Source of the DNA: Archangium violaceum | GTDB lineage: Bacteria > Myxococcota > Myxococcia > Myxococcales > Myxococcaceae | Length of the DNA: 64,000 nt | Direction: 5' to 3' | Assembly (NCBI RefSeq): GCF_016887565.1 | Contig: NZ_CP069396.1 | Coordinates: 2,445,001-2,509,000 of the forward strand | Part shown: piece by piece, positions 24,151-33,530 of the stretch | Layout of the letters: every line of letters starts with the position of its first letter | Position numbering within the stretch: position 1 is the stretch's first letter | Notes under the pieces: generated by a model | Databases searched by the model: none | Told to the model about the DNA's origin: nothing | Seen by the model: only the letters and a program-made list of their open reading frames with translations | Program-made: the position numbers and the translations under genes

Positions 24151-26255
24151 TACTGATGCGCCGCCGCCAGGAGCGAGTCCCGCAGTGCATCGGGGACCGG
24201 CTCGTAGGAGGCCAGGCGCAGGGTGGCCGTGGCGCGTCCCTGTGTCCGGCCACGCAGGCTCGTCACGTAGCCGAAGAGGTGCGCCATGGGCACCAGCGCG
24301 GAGACGCGCCGCACCGTGCCCGTGCCCTCCATCCCTCGCACCCGCCCGCGCCTCGCCGACAGGTCCCCGAGCACCTCGCCCAGGAACTCCTCCGGCGTGG
24401 TGACCTCCACGTCCATCACGGGCTCCAGCAACTGCACGCCCGCGCGGCGAGCCGCCTCCTGGAAGGCCAGTGAGCCGGCCATCGTGAACGCCTGGGGCGT
24501 GGAGTCACGCACGTGCGTGCTTCCGTCCACCAGGTGCACCTCCACGTCCACCATCGGGTAGCCCGCGAGCACTCCCCGCTGCATGGCGCCGGCCACGCCC
24601 TTCTCGATGGCCGGGACGAGCTCCTTGGGGATGACGCCGCCGTGCGTGTCATCCACGAAGACGAGCCCCGAGCCGCGCGGCGCCGGAGCCACCTCCAGCA
24701 CCACATGGGCGTACTGTCCCGGCCCGCCGGTCTGCCGGACGTGGCGGTACTCCTGGCGCACCTTCTGGAGCAGCGTCTCGCGCCAGGCCACCTTGGGCTG
24801 GCCCACGCGCGCCTCCACGCCGTACTCGGTCCTCAGTCGGTCCACGATGATCTCCAGATGCAGCTCTCCCATGCCGGACAGCAACCGCTGTCCGGTCTCC
24901 GGGTCCACCTCCACGTGCAGGGACGGATCCTCCGAGGCGAGCCTCGCCAGTCCGTCCTCCATCTTCTGCTGGTCCGCCCGAGAGCGCGCCTCGATGGCGA
25001 GCTGGATGACGGGCTCGGGGCAGTGGAGCGACTCCAACACCACGGGAGCCTCCGGCGCGCACAGCGTGTCGCCGGTGCGCACCCCCTTGAGGTTGAGCGC
25101 CGCGCAGATGTCGCCGGCATGCACCTCGTCCACCTCCTCGCGCTTGTTGGCATGCATGAACATGAGCCGTCCCACGCGCTCGCGGCGCTGCTGGCGGGTG
25201 TTGAGCACGGCCATGCCCGTGCGCAGGGTGCCCGAGTAGACGCGCAGGAACACGATGCTCCCCACGGCCTTGTCGTGCATGAGCTTGAAGACGATCGCGC
25301 ACAGCGGCTCCTCCGCGTTGGCCGGACGGGTGACGCGCACCCGGGTGTCCGGAGTCTCGCCCTCCACCGCCGGCAGGTCCGACGGAGCGGGCAGGTAGTT
25401 GACGATTCCATCCAACAGCATCTGCACACCCTTGTTCTTGAAAGCCGCCCCGCACAGCACAGGCACCAGCCGCCGCTGGAGGGTGCCCATGCGCAGCGCG
25501 CGCTCCAGCTCCTCTTCGGTGAGGTCCGCCAGGCGTCCCTCCACGTACTTCCGCATCACCGTGCCATCCACCTCCGCGCAGGCCTCGATGAGGCGCAGGC
25601 GCAGGGCCTCCGCCTCCGCGAGCAGCTCCGCGGGTATCTCTCCCTCGGTGGGCACCCCCGTCTCCTCGTCGAAGAAGAGGGCCCGCATGCGCGGCAGGTC
25701 CACGAGTCCTCGAAACTCCGGGCCGGCCCCGATGGGCAGCTGCACCGGCACGGGGTTGGCGTCCAGCCGCTGCTGGATGGACCGCACGCACATGGCGAAG
25801 TCCGCGCCCACCTTGTCCATCTTGTTGAGGAAGGCGATGCGCGGCACGCCATGCCGGTCGGCCTGGTGCCACACCGTCTCGGACTGGGGCTCCACGCCCT
25901 GGCTGGCGTCGAACACCGCCACCGCTCCATCCAGGACGCGCAGGGAGCGCTCCACCTCGATGGTGAAGTCCACGTGTCCCGGCGTGTCCAGGATGTTGAT
26001 GCGGTGCGCGGTGCCCGCGAAGGGCCCCCGCATCGGCTTCCAGGAGGCGGTGGTGGCCGCCGAGGTGATGGTGATGCCGCGCTGCTTCTCCTGCGGCATC
26101 CAGTCCATCTCCGTCGCGCCGTCGTGCACCTCGCCCATGGCGTGGATGCGGCCGGTGAAGAAGAGGATGCGCTCGGTCAGCGTGGTCTTGCCCGCGTCGA
26201 TGTGGGCCATGATGCCGATGTTGCGGTAGCGCTCGATTCGAGTGGTGCGAGACAT
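24150..26255 (-). CDS. fusA: Elongation factor G paralogue
   Basis: ATG 26255 opens [20 protein letters not shown], the usual EF-G beginning; the longer frame to 26309 has no support. The 701-aa product has all GTPase motifs: AHIDAGKTT (G1, about 17-25), the switch-I region [14 protein letters not shown] (G3) and NKMD (G4). EF-G domains II-V follow to the C-terminus ([13 protein letters not shown] and [14 protein letters not shown] typical). EF-G drives ribosomal translocation or recycling. No str-operon neighbours (rpsL, rpsG, tuf) are present, so this is probably a second, stand-alone EF-G. It lies downstream of a short, possibly leaderless ORF with a strong promoter. Confidence 0.92.
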   Translation of the reverse strand: MSRTTRIERYRNIGIMAHIDAGKTTLTERILFFTGRIHAMGEVHDGATEMDWMPQEKQRGITITSAATTASWKPMRGPFAGTAHRINILDTPGHVDFTIEVERSLRVLDGAVAVFDASQGVEPQSETVWHQADRHGVPRIAFLNKMDKVGADFAMCVRSIQQRLDANPVPVQLPIGAGPEFRGLVDLPRMRALFFDEETGVPTEGEIPAELLAEAEALRLRLIEACAEVDGTVMRKYVEGRLADLTEEELERALRMGTLQRRLVPVLCGAAFKNKGVQMLLDGIVNYLPAPSDLPAVEGETPDTRVRVTRPANAEEPLCAIVFKLMHDKAVGSIVFLRVYSGTLRTGMAVLNTRQQRRERVGRLMFMHANKREEVDEVHAGDICAALNLKGVRTGDTLCAPEAPVVLESLHCPEPVIQLAIEARSRADQQKMEDGLARLASEDPSLHVEVDPETGQRLLSGMGELHLEIIVDRLRTEYGVEARVGQPKVAWRETLLQKVRQEYRHVRQTGGPGQYAHVVLEVAPAPRGSGLVFVDDTHGGVIPKELVPAIEKGVAGAMQRGVLAGYPMVDVEVHLVDGSTHVRDSTPQAFTMAGSLAFQEAARRAGVQLLEPVMDVEVTTPEEFLGEVLGDLSARRGRVRGMEGTGTVRRVSALVPMAHLFGYVTSLRGRTQGRATATLRLASYEPVPDALRDSLLAAAHQ

Positions 26256-26496
26256 AAAGGTTTCCCGTTCCCGCCGGGTGGAGGCACCCGCGGGTCGAAA
26301 GACAGACACTGGTTGAGAGGGGAGGGGGGCTCAGGGTCCGCGAGCGCGCACACGCATGCCCGGAAGGGGCCACTCAGGCCCGTTCAGGACGGCGCGAGGA
26401 CACACGAAGGCCCGGAGACCGAGCGGAGGCGGAACCGAGCCCACACGTCACACGGGAACCAGCCAACCCGCGTACTGGGGACATCGGTCCGCCTGC

Positions 26497-26601
26497 TCAA
26501 ATGTCGAGCAGGACCTTGTTTCGGGAGCCGAGACGCACGTCCGCCATCGGCGCGAGCACGCGCACGGACGGCACACCCTGGATGGTGGAGACGGGCCTCA
26601 T
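26497..26601 (-). CDS. Short ORF, apparently leaderless, upstream of EF-G
   Basis: ATG 26599-26601 opens a 34-codon frame reading MRPVSTIQGVPSVRVLAPMA and ending GSRNKVLLDI at TGA 26497-26499. Third positions are overwhelmingly G or C, as in real genes here. The promoter at 26611-26639 would start transcription only a few bases before the ATG, so the mRNA would be leaderless. The gene for EF-G begins 242 bases further on in the same direction, so this could be a regulatory leader peptide or a tiny protein. I do not recognise the sequence. Confidence 0.5.
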   Translation of the reverse strand: MRPVSTIQGVPSVRVLAPMADVRLGSRNKVLLDI

Positions 26602-26610
26602 GACGGGAGC

Positions 26611-26639
26611 ATATTTAATTATGGAAACCCGTTTGTCAA
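26611..26639 (-). promoter_or_regulatory. Strong sigma-70-type promoter
   Basis: On the minus strand a perfect TTGACA (26634-26639) is followed after 16-17 bases by TAAATA/AAATAT (26611-26617). The segment is strikingly AT-rich for this genome. It points at the short ORF and, beyond it, EF-G. Confidence 0.7.
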
Positions 26640-26813
26640 TCTTGAGCAGGCATTGACGCGAGCCGGAAACGGCTCTCCTTGCCCGGATTTTCGAGCCACG
26701 GGTCCAAGTTCGCGTGCTCCCTCCCGCCGCGCTCCTGATCGCGGGTGGCGGGCATGGTCGCTCCGGCACGTCCTGGCCGGGGCGATCCCACCCGCACCAA
26801 GGAGAAGTCTTCG

Positions 26814-29357
26814 ATGCGCCAAATCAGAACGTCAGGCTCCGTGCCACGCCATCTCCTGCTGGGGCTGGCGGCGCTCATCTGGAGCGGTTGCGGCGAGCTT
26901 CCGGACGCGGCGGAGGGACTCGACGCCGTGTCTCCGCTCCCGGAGCAGCGCGCGGCCCTCAGCTCCACCGACCGTTGCGCACCGACCCCCGCGGCCCAGT
27001 CCTCCAGTGGCGACACGGTGCACTACCGCTACTCCTCCGCCAGGAGCTGGGATGCCGCCAAGGCGGACTGCGCGGCCATGGGCGGCCGGCTCGCCGTGCC
27101 GATGAGCTCGAGCGACAACGAGTCCATCCGTTCCATCAACGGTGGCGAGCTCGTGCACATCGGTTTCCGTCAGAGCAGCGGCCAGTCCAGTCCGGGCTCC
27201 GGCTGGCTCACCGTGGAGGGCGATACCCCCACCTACGTCAACTGGAACACGGGCGAGCCCAATGACGGAGACCGTTACGAGAACGGCAACCAGAACTGCG
27301 GCCGGATGTGGGCCGATGGCACCTGGGACGACATCTCCTGCTCCTCGTCCTCGAGCCACTACGTGTGCGAGTTCGGCGCGCAGCCCGTCACGTGTGGCGG
27401 CGGCGCCACCTGCTCCATGGCCACTGACTCCACCTACCGCTGCCAGTGCCCCGCGGGCCAGCGCTACGACGTGGAGAACAATGCCTGCTTCGGTGGCCCG
27501 ATCTCCATCGAGGTCAACAGCCTGAACGTGGACCAGGCCGCCAGCGGCAATGTCTTCGTCAACTTCCCGCTCAAGGCCCGGGTGGGTCTCAAGGGCACCG
27601 GCAACACCAACAGCCTGGTGGTCTCGCTCGGCCTCATGCAGAAGCCCAGTGGCCCCAACCCCACGCAGGCGGAGCTGGAGAGCCTGCAGAGCTGTCTGGT
27701 GGCGGGCACCCGCATCACCCTCCCGGGTGACGGCAGCCAGCAGTTCGTCGACCTCGAGGGCATCGTCCCGCCCGAGTGTCTGGCGGGCGCGCCGCAGCGT
27801 GCCGCCAACTTCTTCGTCCTGCTCGACGGCGCCGACGAGAACACCACCGAGGAGGACAAGTGGCTCGTCTTCAACGAGAAGGAGGCCCAGACGCCCATCG
27901 GTCAGGCCTGCAAGACGCGGGAGCCCGCGACGGGCGTGGAGCGGACGGGCTGCGTCATCAACGTGACCGTCCGGCCTCCGCCGGGCACCGACATCGCCCT
28001 GCTCGAGGCCTCCCCGGACTCGTCGGTGATCGTGCTCGATCCGCCGGGCCAGCCCTCGGACGTGTCCTCGGGTGGCTCCGAGGCTCCTCGGCCCCTGTTC
28101 ATCGCCGGCATCGGCGTCGCCGCCTTCGGCCGTGACTTCGACGAGGCCAACTCCTCCTCCCTGCCCGGCGCGGTGGACTTCGCCTACGACATCATCGCCT
28201 CGCCGGATGTCGGCAACGTCGGATGGAAGCGGCTCGAGGCCAACCCCGAGGCCCTCCATGCGCCCATTGGCAACCTGAAGCCGGGTGAGGCGCTTCAGCT
28301 CGACGCGCGGCTGCACCCCACCCCGGAGTTCCGCACGCTCACCAGCCCCGGTGGCCCCTGGGCGGCCTCCATCGACTACCAGGTGCGTGCCTGCGCCATG
28401 GTGCCCTTCCCGGAGTTCGGCGATCCCCTGATCGCGGGTCCGGACGGCCACGCCAACAACTGCAAGGTGTTCTCCGTCCGCCTGGTGCGTGGCAACTACT
28501 CGTCGAGCTCGGCCTCGTCGTATGACGTGTCCAAGACCTACAGCAACTCCTGGGGCTCCTCGAGCACCATCCAGCTCTCCCTCTCGGGCGGCTCGACGAA
28601 CACCTTCAATCTCACCGGTGCCTCTACGGACAACGAGGCCAAGGCCTCCATCAAGGGCTTCTTCGGCAGCTTCGACATGGCCCAGGCCTGGGGTGATGCC
28701 TCCGCCACCGTCTCGCCCGCCCAGGCCTCGTTGGACACCGGCTTCAAGGTCTTCGGTGTCTCGCTGCTGAGCTACAGCAAGTCCGCAGGCTCGGTCACCT
28801 ACTCGTACGACAAGAGCTACTCGAAGGAAAAGTGCCTCACCTACTCGTACGGAGTCGTGGTCGCCACCATCGACATCTCGGGTTGTTTCACCGCCTCGGC
28901 CGGATTCGACATGGGCGTCACCGCGTCGGCCACCAGCATCTCCGCGCAGGTCCGCCCCTACGTCCAGGCCAGCCTCAGCGTGAGCGGCACGCTCAACCTC
29001 ACCCTTTACAAGGCCACCCTCTCCGCCTCCATCACCGTCCTCGGCTTCAATACCCAGGACAGTGATGGCGTCTCCGCCGGGCTCTCCTTCGTCATCAACA
29101 GCACCAGCCCCCTCAAGCTCACCATCGCCTACGACACGGATGCGCGCTTCCGCATCTCCACGCTCGACGGGAGCATCGACCTGACCATCGAGCAGCTCGA
29201 GGCCAACTGGTGCAAGAAGAAGGTGTGGGGCATCAAGGTCTACTACGTGTGCTGGAGCTACGACACGCTCGCTGAATACAACCTGTTCAGCTACGACGGT
29301 TACTCCTTCACCTCCACGCTGCTGGACCGAAGCGGCTCGGCCATCACCCTGCAGTAG
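26814..29357 (+). CDS. Large lipoprotein with C-type lectin domain
   Basis: ATG 26814 follows AAGGAGAAG and opens a lipoprotein signal ending LIWSGC (Cys about 23). A C-type lectin domain spans about 50-190 (YSSARSWDAAKADCAAMGGRL, TPTYVNWNTGEPND, CGRMWADGTWDDISC, HYVCEF), with the EPN and WDD calcium/sugar-binding motifs. A short EGF-like Cys cluster follows (CGGGATCSMATDSTYRCQC), then about 600 residues of Ser/Thr-rich beta structure of unknown family. The 847-aa product should sit on the outer membrane and bind glycans. It is followed after 17 bases by the HEAT-repeat gene and then the SitA-like toxin, so it may be part of that operon. Confidence 0.85.
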   Translation: MRQIRTSGSVPRHLLLGLAALIWSGCGELPDAAEGLDAVSPLPEQRAALSSTDRCAPTPAAQSSSGDTVHYRYSSARSWDAAKADCAAMGGRLAVPMSSSDNESIRSINGGELVHIGFRQSSGQSSPGSGWLTVEGDTPTYVNWNTGEPNDGDRYENGNQNCGRMWADGTWDDISCSSSSSHYVCEFGAQPVTCGGGATCSMATDSTYRCQCPAGQRYDVENNACFGGPISIEVNSLNVDQAASGNVFVNFPLKARVGLKGTGNTNSLVVSLGLMQKPSGPNPTQAELESLQSCLVAGTRITLPGDGSQQFVDLEGIVPPECLAGAPQRAANFFVLLDGADENTTEEDKWLVFNEKEAQTPIGQACKTREPATGVERTGCVINVTVRPPPGTDIALLEASPDSSVIVLDPPGQPSDVSSGGSEAPRPLFIAGIGVAAFGRDFDEANSSSLPGAVDFAYDIIASPDVGNVGWKRLEANPEALHAPIGNLKPGEALQLDARLHPTPEFRTLTSPGGPWAASIDYQVRACAMVPFPEFGDPLIAGPDGHANNCKVFSVRLVRGNYSSSSASSYDVSKTYSNSWGSSSTIQLSLSGGSTNTFNLTGASTDNEAKASIKGFFGSFDMAQAWGDASATVSPAQASLDTGFKVFGVSLLSYSKSAGSVTYSYDKSYSKEKCLTYSYGVVVATIDISGCFTASAGFDMGVTASATSISAQVRPYVQASLSVSGTLNLTLYKATLSASITVLGFNTQDSDGVSAGLSFVINSTSPLKLTIAYDTDARFRISTLDGSIDLTIEQLEANWCKKKVWGIKVYYVCWSYDTLAEYNLFSYDGYSFTSTLLDRSGSAITLQ

Positions 29358-29374
29358 TGAAGAGGATCGCGACC

Positions 29375-31267
29375 ATGACCCGCCGCACGTCCCTGCTCCT
29401 CGGAACCCTCGTCCTCGGTCTCGCCGCCGTCTCCGCCCTGCTGTGGCCTTCCCGGCCCGCCCAGGCGCCCACGGCCTCCACCCGGCGTCCGCTCTCCTGC
29501 CGCTTCTCCGCCGGAGAGGAGCTCGCCTTCCACGTGCGCGCGACCAGCTCCGCGCGCCCGTCCGAGACCGCCTCGCCCCAGCAGCTCCGTCTGGAGGCCA
29601 CCCTGTGGTGGCGGGTCCTCGAGGAGCGCCCCGCCGTGGGGTGGGTCGTGGCCGCGACCTTGACCGATGTCCGTCTGCTCGAAGGTGGCGCGGCGGAGGC
29701 CGAGCCGGCCCGCCTCGCCGCCCTCGAGACTCCCTTCCTCCTCCAGGTCGGTCGCGACTGCCGCTTCGGCGACTTCGCCTTCGACCCCTCCGTGGATGCC
29801 GAGGCGCGCCGTCAACTCCAGGGCTCGCTCCAGGCCGCGGAGATCGTCCTCCCGCCGCTCCGGCGCGCGCAGTGGGTCTCCCGTCACCGGGACACGCTCG
29901 GGGCCTTCGACGCGACCTATACGCTCGACGCCTCCGCCCCGGATGATGCCCCGGCCCTCTCGCGCCAGCATGGCCGGTACATCGCCTCCAGCCTGCCCCT
30001 GCTCCCGCCGCAGCTCGGCGGCCGGATGCGCGTCGACGTGCTCTCCTCCGGGACCCGTGCCACCCTCGACTCCAAGGGCCGCTGGGTGAGCCAGCTCAGT
30101 GGTGGTGAGCACCTGCGCGTGTGGATGGGCAACAAGCTCCTCAGCGACGTGAGCTCCCAGGTGGAAGTGGAGCGTCTGGAGGGTGCACGGGGAGCTCCGG
30201 CCGTGCTGGCCCACCTCGACTCCGGGCGCTTCGCCTGGGGGGATGCCTCCGCCAGTGCGAAGCGCTCCTCCCCCGAGCTGCCGCCTCCGCCGGATCCGGC
30301 CCTGGCTGCCATGTCGCTCGATGGCGTGCTCGCCGATTTCGCCAAAAAGCTCGGAGGGGGCCACAACGCCGTGCACGACGCGACCCAGCGCCTGGCCAGC
30401 TACCTGTCCGTCCACCCGGAGGCCATCCCGGACCTGATCGCCCGCATGCGCGGCGGCAGCCTGCCCGAGCAGCTCCACTCCGTGCTGTTCCTGGCCCTGG
30501 AGAAGACCGGCACGCTCGCGGCCGAGAGCGGGCTCGCCTCGGCTCTCACCGACCGGGGTCTGAGCACCCAGGACCGCATGCGCGCCGCTGTCGCCCTGCA
30601 GGACATTCCTCGTCCCTCCGAGCGCACCGCGCACACCCTCATCGACCAGGCGCGTGCCAATCGCTCGGACCCCGAGGAGCGGCAGGTAGCCGACGCTTCC
30701 CTGCTGGCGCTCGGGGCGCTCTCCCATCGCGTCGATGCCCGTCAGCCCGAGGTGGGCCAACTGGCCCACGACGAGCTCGACACGCGCCTGCGAGTCGCCC
30801 GCGGGAGCGAGGAACTCTCGGTGGCGCTCGATGCCATCGGCAACTCCGGCGACGAGCGCTTCGCCGACACGCTCCGCTCCTATACCCAGGACGACTCGCC
30901 GCTGGTGCGCGCCCATGCCGCCCGGGCCTGGCGCCGCATGGAGTCCGCCACGCTGGAGCCGGTGCTCATCGACTGGCTCGGCCAGGAGCAGGATGCCCGC
31001 GTGCGCCGGTCCATCGCCGATACGCTCGAAGAGCAGGTTCGTGAGGGGGAGCGGCCCGCTTCGCCCGCCGTCCTCGCCGCCGCCGCGGCGCGTCTCGCCT
31101 CGGAGTCGGATGTGCGCACTCGCGCCGCGCTCATCTCCCTGCTGGGCTCCGCCGCGGGTACCGATGCCTCCGCCCGGCTCGCGCTCGTCCAGCAGTTCCA
31201 TCGAGAGACCGTGCCCGACCTGCAGGTGCTCATCGGCCGCTTCGTGCGCGCGGAGGAACTCCGCTAA
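29375..31267 (+). CDS. HEAT-repeat exported protein
   Basis: ATG 29375 has AGAGGA eight bases upstream; GTG 29357, overlapping the previous stop, is the alternative. The 630-aa product has an N-terminal signal or anchor (TSLLLGTLVLGLAAVSALLW). A beta-rich part up to about residue 290 resembles lipid-transfer (vitellogenin-like) N-domains. Helical HEAT repeats run to the end (LPEQLHSVLFLALEKTG, SVALDAIGNSGDERFADTL, SPLVRAHAARAWRRMES, RVRRSIADTLEEQV). HEAT solenoids bind proteins or lipids. It ends only 11 bases before the SitA-like toxin gene. In known sitBAI cassettes an accessory SitB precedes SitA, so this may play that part, but that is inference. Confidence 0.8.
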   Translation: MTRRTSLLLGTLVLGLAAVSALLWPSRPAQAPTASTRRPLSCRFSAGEELAFHVRATSSARPSETASPQQLRLEATLWWRVLEERPAVGWVVAATLTDVRLLEGGAAEAEPARLAALETPFLLQVGRDCRFGDFAFDPSVDAEARRQLQGSLQAAEIVLPPLRRAQWVSRHRDTLGAFDATYTLDASAPDDAPALSRQHGRYIASSLPLLPPQLGGRMRVDVLSSGTRATLDSKGRWVSQLSGGEHLRVWMGNKLLSDVSSQVEVERLEGARGAPAVLAHLDSGRFAWGDASASAKRSSPELPPPPDPALAAMSLDGVLADFAKKLGGGHNAVHDATQRLASYLSVHPEAIPDLIARMRGGSLPEQLHSVLFLALEKTGTLAAESGLASALTDRGLSTQDRMRAAVALQDIPRPSERTAHTLIDQARANRSDPEERQVADASLLALGALSHRVDARQPEVGQLAHDELDTRLRVARGSEELSVALDAIGNSGDERFADTLRSYTQDDSPLVRAHAARAWRRMESATLEPVLIDWLGQEQDARVRRSIADTLEEQVREGERPASPAVLAAAAARLASESDVRTRAALISLLGSAAGTDASARLALVQQFHRETVPDLQVLIGRFVRAEELR

Positions 31268-31278
31268 CCTGCGGGGTC

Positions 31279-32880
31279 GTGCGTGCAACTCGGCGGCGGA
31301 GTTCTCGGGAATCACCGTGGCGGGCGGGGACAGGCTTCCTGGCCCTGATAGTCCTCGTCCTCCACGTCGCATGTGCCACGCGTGCTCCCATGGGCAGCAG
31401 GGGAGGGCTGTCGGCTCCGAAGCAGCGCGCGATCCGCCCGGAATCCCTCCCGCTCGATCAGGTGGTTGTCGTCGCGGTGGATGTGCTCGAGCCTGGAGGC
31501 TCCCCTCGGGTGGTACCCGTGACGAGGGCGGAGTTTCAGCGGGCGGTACAGCAGCTTGGTAGCCACCTCCGAGTGGAGGGGACGCCCCAAGAGGCCGCGC
31601 AGCGGATGCTCCAGGCCATGCCGGAGGAGGAACTGCTCGCTGAAGTTTATCGTGGCCGCGTCCTCAGCATGGTGCCCCTGGACGACAAGGGCCCCCTCGT
31701 CCCCAAGGCCGAAGCGGCGCTGCGGGCCAGGTACCTGAGTTGGTGCGAGGGCCGCGGTGGTGGTGATTGCCTGGGCCTCTTCGACGATGGGCCCTATTTG
31801 CGCACGGATGACCGGCGCACGTTGGCGCTGGCCCTGGCCTTCGGCTCCGTGCTGGACGAGACGAGGGATGCCCTGGGGCGGGAGCTGAGCCCCCGCGCGG
31901 TGCTCTCTTCGTTGGTATGGGCTGCCGGACTGTATCTCGCGCTCTGGCTGGTCCCCGAGCCGAGTACCAAGACAGTGGCCGCGGCTCTGTCGGTGATTCT
32001 CGTGGCCTGGTTGGGGGTGGATTCGGTGTGGGGGCTCGTGGATGGGTGGACCCGCATGGCTACCCGGGCCCACGAGGCCACCACGTTCGCCGAGCTGCGA
32101 GAGGCGGGCGAGGAGCTCGGGAGGGTGATTGGGACGGATGTGGCCAGGGCACTGATTCTAGCGGTGGCCACGTTGAGCGGGCGCACGCTCGGAGACGTGG
32201 CGGCGCGGATTCAATCACTGCCGAGATACGGCCTGATGCAGGCGCAGTGGGAGGCCCAGGGCTTCCGGGTGCCGGTGACGGAAGTCGTGGAGCAGGTAGT
32301 GGCGGTGGAGACGGTCGTGGCCTCGTCGGAGCGTGCCCTCGCCATCCTCACGTCTCCGCAGGCGCCCCTCGCCGGGGCGATGCTCAGCCACAACAGTGCC
32401 GCGAGCGCCGCGGTGGCTTCTCGAGGTCACTCGGGAACCATCGCCATACGGCATCGGGGCGGCAACCAGCAGGTCATCCTCGGCAACGGTCAGCGGTGGC
32501 ACCTCCCACGAGGCAAGTGGCTCAACGACATACCCGTGGAGGACAAGCTGGGGGATGAACTGCAGGCAGCGGCCAATCGGATAGCGAAGGAATGGGGGCC
32601 CGACAAGCTGACTCCCGCTGAATGGGATGTCATCGAGGAGGCGCGCAAACTGGGCAACCACCGGAGTGTCGCCCATCTGGAGGGGCTGGCTCGTGGGCGC
32701 TGGGTACATCGACGGTTGAAGTCCGAGTTCCAGCACCTGGTCTGGAACCAGAGAGGCGTGGACGTAGTGGACCCGAGGCCGGGAGGGTGCCAATACGAGG
32801 TGCTCTCCGGGACGGTGGAGAACTTCGGAGTGCACGGCCGGCGAATGTCCGGTGAGCTCTTCCGGATGATCTTTTTCTGA
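31279..32880 (+). CDS. sitA: SitA-type polymorphic toxin lipoprotein (outer membrane exchange)
   Basis: GTG 31279 opens a signal ending LHVAC (Cys32), so the product is a lipoprotein. Residues about 50-390 match the conserved N-terminal region of SitA5-type toxins as I recall them: RPESLPLDQVVVVAVDVLEP, GPLVPKAEAALRARYLSWCE, a two-helix membrane region at about 210-255, and FAELREAGEELGRVIGTD. The last 140 residues (RHRGGNQQVILGNGQRWH ... GVDVVDP ... MSGELFRMIFF) form a variable toxin domain with nuclease-like ending, activity unknown. SitA proteins move between sibling cells by TraA/TraB-mediated outer membrane exchange and kill cells without the matching immunity protein. The immunity gene follows 10 bases downstream. 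Confidence 0.85.
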   Translation: MRATRRRSSRESPWRAGTGFLALIVLVLHVACATRAPMGSRGGLSAPKQRAIRPESLPLDQVVVVAVDVLEPGGSPRVVPVTRAEFQRAVQQLGSHLRVEGTPQEAAQRMLQAMPEEELLAEVYRGRVLSMVPLDDKGPLVPKAEAALRARYLSWCEGRGGGDCLGLFDDGPYLRTDDRRTLALALAFGSVLDETRDALGRELSPRAVLSSLVWAAGLYLALWLVPEPSTKTVAAALSVILVAWLGVDSVWGLVDGWTRMATRAHEATTFAELREAGEELGRVIGTDVARALILAVATLSGRTLGDVAARIQSLPRYGLMQAQWEAQGFRVPVTEVVEQVVAVETVVASSERALAILTSPQAPLAGAMLSHNSAASAAVASRGHSGTIAIRHRGGNQQVILGNGQRWHLPRGKWLNDIPVEDKLGDELQAAANRIAKEWGPDKLTPAEWDVIEEARKLGNHRSVAHLEGLARGRWVHRRLKSEFQHLVWNQRGVDVVDPRPGGCQYEVLSGTVENFGVHGRRMSGELFRMIFF

Positions 32881-32890
32881 GGGCGCGGAG

Positions 32891-33514
32891 ATGTGGCTCG
32901 GCAACATCATCTACGAGGACCGAGAGATTGAGAGCGAGCGGCTGGAGCTGAAGGCCGAGACGAATCGCCTCATCTACCTCGGGCCGAACCTGACACTGCG
33001 GCGTTGCACGGTGGTTGTGCGCGTCCCCTCCAGCCGGCTGATTCTTCGGCCGACGAACTTCATCGACTGCGACATCGAGGTGAAGCAGGAGTTGAAGAAC
33101 TTCTCCTGGACGTGTGCCTCACTGAAGGGATGCAGGCTCAAGGGGCGCATGTTTGGCTGTGACTTCGGTGCCTGGCCTGGTTACGCAAACGGGTGGGAGC
33201 ACGGCAAGGTGGAGGACTGCGACTTCTCGGAGGCTCGCCTGGACCTCTGCCGCTTCCAGAGTTGTGACCCCCGTACACTGCGCTTACCGCGCTGGCCTTG
33301 CTTCACCATCCTCGACCCCGTCGGCAGAGGCCATGAGCTCGCCCGCGTCGAGTGGCCGGGAAGCTTTCGGCCGGTCCGGATGGAAGGCCAGTCCAAGGAA
33401 CTGCCCACCACGGTGGCCTTGTGCTTCTACGCGCCGGCTGTAGCGAAGCGCTCCGGGACGACGGAGGAGGAGCTCAAGGCCGCAATCGAGAGGTTCGACT
33501 TCATCTTCCATTGA
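32891..33514 (+). CDS. Cognate immunity protein for the SitA-like toxin
   Basis: The 207-aa cytosolic protein directly follows the toxin gene, with GAGGG upstream of ATG 32891. Its first half is a regular, pentapeptide-like beta-helix with repeated Cys (TLRRCTVVV, FIDCDIEV, LKGCRLKGRMFGCDFG, VEDCDFSEARLDLCRF). The second half is mixed. No signal peptide is present, as expected for a protein that neutralises an incoming toxin inside the cell. Position and size identify it as the immunity partner (sitI role); I do not know which numbered family it belongs to. Confidence 0.75.
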   Translation: MWLGNIIYEDREIESERLELKAETNRLIYLGPNLTLRRCTVVVRVPSSRLILRPTNFIDCDIEVKQELKNFSWTCASLKGCRLKGRMFGCDFGAWPGYANGWEHGKVEDCDFSEARLDLCRFQSCDPRTLRLPRWPCFTILDPVGRGHELARVEWPGSFRPVRMEGQSKELPTTVALCFYAPAVAKRSGTTEEELKAAIERFDFIFH

Positions 33515-33530
33515 GGCCGCCTGGCTGGGA

